From the NCBI GenBank assembly GCA_900115795.1, contig FOXT01000006.1:1-64000 (forward strand): DNA of 64,000 nucleotides, in the 5' to 3' direction. Under the pieces are notes generated by a model, which was given only the letters and a program-made list of their open reading frames with translations, searched no databases and was not told the DNA's origin. Below are positions 60,975 to 64,000 of this stretch, piece after piece (position 1 is the stretch's first letter; each line of letters starts with the position of its first letter). This DNA is from Lachnospiraceae bacterium XBB1006 (GTDB lineage: Bacteria; Bacillota; Clostridia; Lachnospirales; Lachnospiraceae). The position numbers and the translations under genes were made by a program.

Positions 60975-62009
60975 GTGGAGTTAAAAGCAAATGTGAATGT
61001 CGACAGATTTGAATCCGTGTTGCAGGTTGTGGATGCACATACCGTTGGTGAATTCTGTCGTGTTGTTATCGGAGGATTCCCTGAGCCACAGGGGAATACC
61101 ATGATTGAGAAGAAGAACTGGATGGTTAAGAATTATGACCATGTTCGTACTGCATTGATGTTAGAGCCTAGAGGACATCATGATATGTTTGGTGCATTTC
61201 TTTGCGAGCCAATCAACAAGGAAGCAGACTTTGGTGTAATCTTTATGGATACCGGTGGATATTTAAACATGTGCGGACATTGTACCATTGGTGCAGTTAC
61301 CGTTGCAATCGAGGCTGGTTTAGTAGAGTCTAAGGAAGGCGAGAACGAAGTTGCACTTGATGCACCGGCAGGACTTATTCGTACCAAAGCGATTGTTAAG
61401 AATGGTAAGGTAGAATCGGTAACCTTAACCAACGTTCCGGCATTTGTTTATAAAGAGAATTTGACGGTGAATGTAGATGGCAAAGACATTCCATATACCA
61501 TTTCTTTTGGCGGAAGTTTCTTCGCATTGGTTGACACAACCAAACTTGATATTGGAGAAATCAATGCTAAGACTGTTCCGGAGTATACCAAGCTTGGTAT
61601 GAAGATGATGGAGAAGATCAACAAGGAAGTAGAAATCAAACATCCGGAATTGGATATTACAACCGTTGATTTGGTTGAATTCTATGGACCGACTCCAAAT
61701 CCAACAGAAGCCAGTATGAGAAACGTGGTTATCTTTGGAGATAGTCAGGCAGATCGTTCCCCATGTGGAACCGGTACCTCTGCAAAACTTGCAACCTTGC
61801 ATCACTGGGGTGAGTTAAAGGTTGGCGAAGAATTCATTTATGAGAGCTTCATTGGAACCAGATTCAAAGGTGTAATTAAAGAAACCACGAAGGTTGGATC
61901 CTATGATGCAGTGATTCCAATGATTACCGGTAGCTGCTATTTGACCGGATTCGGAACCTATTTAATCGATGAAACCGACCCATTGAAATATGGATTTTTG
62001 GTTGGATAA
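60975..62009 (+). CDS. prdF: Proline racemase
   Basis: 344 residues. I choose GTG 60975 because GAGGAGG lies seven bases upstream; the ATG at 60948 has no RBS. The two catalytic cysteines of the family are in MDTGGYLNMCGHCTIGA (~residue 88) and DRSPCGTGTSAKLATL (~residue 261). EPRGHHDMFGA is the other signature. It interconverts L- and D-proline, providing D-proline for PrdA/PrdB. The MCGHC form differs by one residue from the MCGHG and MCGHN versions I know of. 4-hydroxyproline epimerases are the main alternative, but the proline reductase context favours racemase. Confidence 0.92.
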   Translation: MELKANVNVDRFESVLQVVDAHTVGEFCRVVIGGFPEPQGNTMIEKKNWMVKNYDHVRTALMLEPRGHHDMFGAFLCEPINKEADFGVIFMDTGGYLNMCGHCTIGAVTVAIEAGLVESKEGENEVALDAPAGLIRTKAIVKNGKVESVTLTNVPAFVYKENLTVNVDGKDIPYTISFGGSFFALVDTTKLDIGEINAKTVPEYTKLGMKMMEKINKEVEIKHPELDITTVDLVEFYGPTPNPTEASMRNVVIFGDSQADRSPCGTGTSAKLATLHHWGELKVGEEFIYESFIGTRFKGVIKETTKVGSYDAVIPMITGSCYLTGFGTYLIDETDPLKYGFLVG

Positions 62010-62020
62010 GAAACTTGTAA

Positions 62021-62048
62021 GGGCCACTTTTTGGTGGCTCTTTTTTTT
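62021..62048 (+). terminator. Terminator after prdF
   Basis: GGGCCAC pairs with GTGGCTC (one G-T pair) around a T-rich loop, followed by eight T residues, about a dozen bases after the prdF stop. Confidence 0.8.
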
Positions 62049-62149
62049 GCGAAAAATGACAATTCACAGAATTATCTTGAAATTAGTGTATGATATCTTT
62101 GAAGCATTGCAACTTGTATTATTTTACTTGGAATGAGCGAGGTTATAGT

Positions 62150-64000
62150 ATGCAAAAACAATCAGAATTAAAGCGTTTGGCGGAAGGATACCGCGACGAA
62201 GGAGAGAAACTTTTTAAAGAAGGCCATATGGCAGAGGCAGTCGTGCTTTATCGAAAGGCCATTCAGGTGTACGAACAAATTGATGAACCAACGGAACATG
62301 TAGATGCGCAGGTTCGACTGGGGGTTTTGTATGCGTTGTCCGGGGAACAGGATAATGCAATTGAGAGTTATTTGCAAGCGTTAGAAACTGCTGTGAAGGT
62401 GGAATACCACTATGCGCAGGCTCGAATTTACAACAATATTGGTAACGATTTGATGGAAATTGGAGAATTCCGACAGGCAAGGGACATGTTTTTGCGTGGC
62501 ATGGAGTTTACCAAATACGAGGATTGTAAGAAAAACCCGAATTATTATCGAATTACCCTGATACTGAGCATGAACCTGGCATGCACCCATACGTCCCTTA
62601 AGCAGCTTGAGGAAGCGGATAAATATATTGCCCAGGCCTGGAAAATTTCGAATCAGGCAAAGGTGGATCGAAGCTTTGCGATTATGGTGTATGAAATTCT
62701 GCTTCGGGCAGAGCAAGGAAATCGGGAATTTTATTTTGAGCATATTGATGATGTGTTGCAGACATTAGAGGATGATCCTACGGATCAGGATTTCCAACAG
62801 CATACGGAACTGCTTTGTGAACTGTTTGAAGATATGGGAGAGTATGACCGTTGGGAGCGGTTGTTAACTGCTTTTGAAAAGTTTGCAGAGTTACAGGATC
62901 AGCTTTACTTTTATATGATCAGTGTAAAATTATGGACGCAGTATTATCGGGCGACCGGTGACCATGTGAATGCTATGCACATGGCGTCGGAGTATTTTCG
63001 CTATGCGGAAGCTTATCAAGAAGAGGAGAATAAAAAACGTGCCAGGGAAATTAGTGGAAAGCTGGATTTAAAAATCGCAGCGATGAAACAACAAGAAGCT
63101 TCGTTGGTTCGTCATATGGATTTGCTTACCGGAGTGGGTGATCAACAGAAGTTAGATGGAGATTATCAGAAATTGTTAGCGGAGGTGGAACTTTCTCATG
63201 GAAACATCGGCATCGGTATTGTGGATATTGATCGCTTCCGCGAAGTGAATGAACAAAAAGGGTACCTGGAAGGTGATAAAGTACTCAAGACGGTGGCTTC
63301 GATTTTGCAGGATTGCATGTCGGAGTACGGATTGGTGTATCGCCTTGGCGGGGATAAATTTACTTTGTTATTGGCAGAGTGTACGGAAGAGGGACTGACA
63401 GCGTTGGCAGAAGATATCCGGGACAAACTGCCGCAATCGGTATGCCAGGGATTTTCCTATATGACACCGAAGAATGGTCAAACGATGGAAAAGCATATGG
63501 AATATGCGCATCGATCACTGAAACTGGCAAAGAAAATGGGACCACGAAGCATTATGATTATTGACAATAGTCAGAAGGATTATCATGCGTTCTACGAGCA
63601 GTATCGTAAAAATATGGATGAAACGGCAATGTTAGAAAGCAGTTTCCAAAAAGCAGAGAGCAAAGAGCAGTGGATGATGAATATTTTACAGCGTCGTCAG
63701 CGTAATCAGGAATTGATGAGAGAAAATCAGCGTATTATCGGGAAGTATCTGACGCCGCTTTTGAACGGAACCGAGGAAATGACGGAGGAAACCGCCGTGA
63801 CCCTTGCCCATGAGATTATGGATATGTATGAACATGGCTACATGGAGCATCTGGTGATGCTTGAGGTGGCGAAGATTGTGGAAAGCTTTTTGGAACAGAG
63901 TAATCATCCGGAAGAGCATATTAACATGCTCATTGTGCTTGGAGAGGCATATGGACGACTCAATGCCGACGTTTACTTTGATCATACGTATTTGTATTAT
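62150..64000 (+). CDS. TPR protein with degenerate GGDEF domain, cut by window end
   Basis: Open from ATG 62150 to the last base (617 codons visible). The N-terminal ~300 residues are tetratricopeptide-like helices (FKEGHMAEAVVLYRKAIQVYE, GVLYALSGEQDNAIESYLQALE). A GGDEF domain follows at about 320-470 (MDLLTGVGDQQKL, GIVDIDRFREVNEQKGYLEGDKVL) with RLGGDKF instead of GGDEF, so diguanylate cyclase activity is doubtful. A helical C-terminal region follows and continues beyond the window. It may bind c-di-GMP or GTP, or act as a scaffold. RBS is weak (GAGCGAGG). Confidence 0.78.
   Translation, partial: MQKQSELKRLAEGYRDEGEKLFKEGHMAEAVVLYRKAIQVYEQIDEPTEHVDAQVRLGVLYALSGEQDNAIESYLQALETAVKVEYHYAQARIYNNIGNDLMEIGEFRQARDMFLRGMEFTKYEDCKKNPNYYRITLILSMNLACTHTSLKQLEEADKYIAQAWKISNQAKVDRSFAIMVYEILLRAEQGNREFYFEHIDDVLQTLEDDPTDQDFQQHTELLCELFEDMGEYDRWERLLTAFEKFAELQDQLYFYMISVKLWTQYYRATGDHVNAMHMASEYFRYAEAYQEEENKKRAREISGKLDLKIAAMKQQEASLVRHMDLLTGVGDQQKLDGDYQKLLAEVELSHGNIGIGIVDIDRFREVNEQKGYLEGDKVLKTVASILQDCMSEYGLVYRLGGDKFTLLLAECTEEGLTALAEDIRDKLPQSVCQGFSYMTPKNGQTMEKHMEYAHRSLKLAKKMGPRSIMIIDNSQKDYHAFYEQYRKNMDETAMLESSFQKAESKEQWMMNILQRRQRNQELMRENQRIIGKYLTPLLNGTEEMTEETAVTLAHEIMDMYEHGYMEHLVMLEVAKIVESFLEQSNHPEEHINMLIVLGEAYGRLNADVYFDHTYLYY

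Noticed and set aside
1..64000. CRISPR array or prophage
   Set aside because: The three repeat arrays have units of about 63, 102 and 115 bp without unique spacers of constant length, and no cas, integrase or phage structural genes were seen.

Overview
The window looks like chromosomal DNA from a strictly anaerobic Gram-positive bacterium of the Clostridia, most like a Lachnospiraceae-type amino-acid fermenter. Support comes from AGGAGG-type ribosome binding sites, the clustering tig-clpP-clpX-lon-engB, a selenocysteine-dependent D-proline reductase (Stickland) operon, selA/selB, and 2-hydroxyacyl-CoA dehydratase-type iron-sulfur enzymes. Species cannot be named from the sequence alone.

Layout. 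0-5 kb: insertion-sequence debris, a Y-family DNA polymerase with a small partner, a secreted leucine-rich-repeat protein and a DUF2284 protein. 5.1-9 kb: asnS, preceded by what reads as a complete transcription attenuator (a leader peptide with six Asn codons, then mutually exclusive stems), a second terminator and six 102-bp tandem repeats; then a membrane protein, a 12-site ACGT dyad array and a phospholipase C-like protein. 9-19.3 kb: an rRNA/tRNA methyltransferase, then a nine-gene co-directional operon: hypB, a CooC-like ATPase, two 2-hydroxyacyl-CoA dehydratase-family subunits, their activator ATPase, a 55-aa membrane protein, a short acetyl-CoA-synthase-like protein, a 935-aa iron-sulfur flavoprotein and hypA. 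No hydrogenase, CODH or full ACS gene accompanies it. 19.3-27.6 kb: GGDEF protein, M14 carboxypeptidase, EamA transporter, 115-bp tandem repeats, a PD-(D/E)XK-like protein, a Nudix hydrolase, two degraded genes and a membrane-anchored MerR regulator.

27.7-37.8 kb: protein quality control (tig, clpP, clpX, lon), engB, a zinc/manganese ABC transporter and an AI-2E-family permease. 37.8-45.3 kb: methionine gamma-lyase, msrA, selA, an ECF sigma/anti-sigma pair, and selB preceded by a three-way-junction inverted-repeat leader. 46-49.8 kb: a selenium-acquisition set (DUF3343, YedF-like, YedE, cysteine desulfurase-like, LysR). 49.9-62 kb: proline reductase genes on the minus strand (prdC, prdA, small ORF, prdB with an in-frame TGA/Sec codon and a SECIS-like hairpin, prdD, prdE), a LysR regulator, a POT peptide transporter, an XRE-cupin regulator, a TauE/SafE permease and prdF (proline racemase). 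The window ends inside a TPR protein with a degenerate GGDEF domain.

How it works together: YedE/YedF/DUF3343 and the desulfurase plausibly supply selenium; SelA and SelB make and deliver selenocysteine; PrdB uses it. PrdF converts L-proline to D-proline, which PrdA/PrdB reduce using electrons passed through PrdC. selD and tRNA-Sec were not found in the window.
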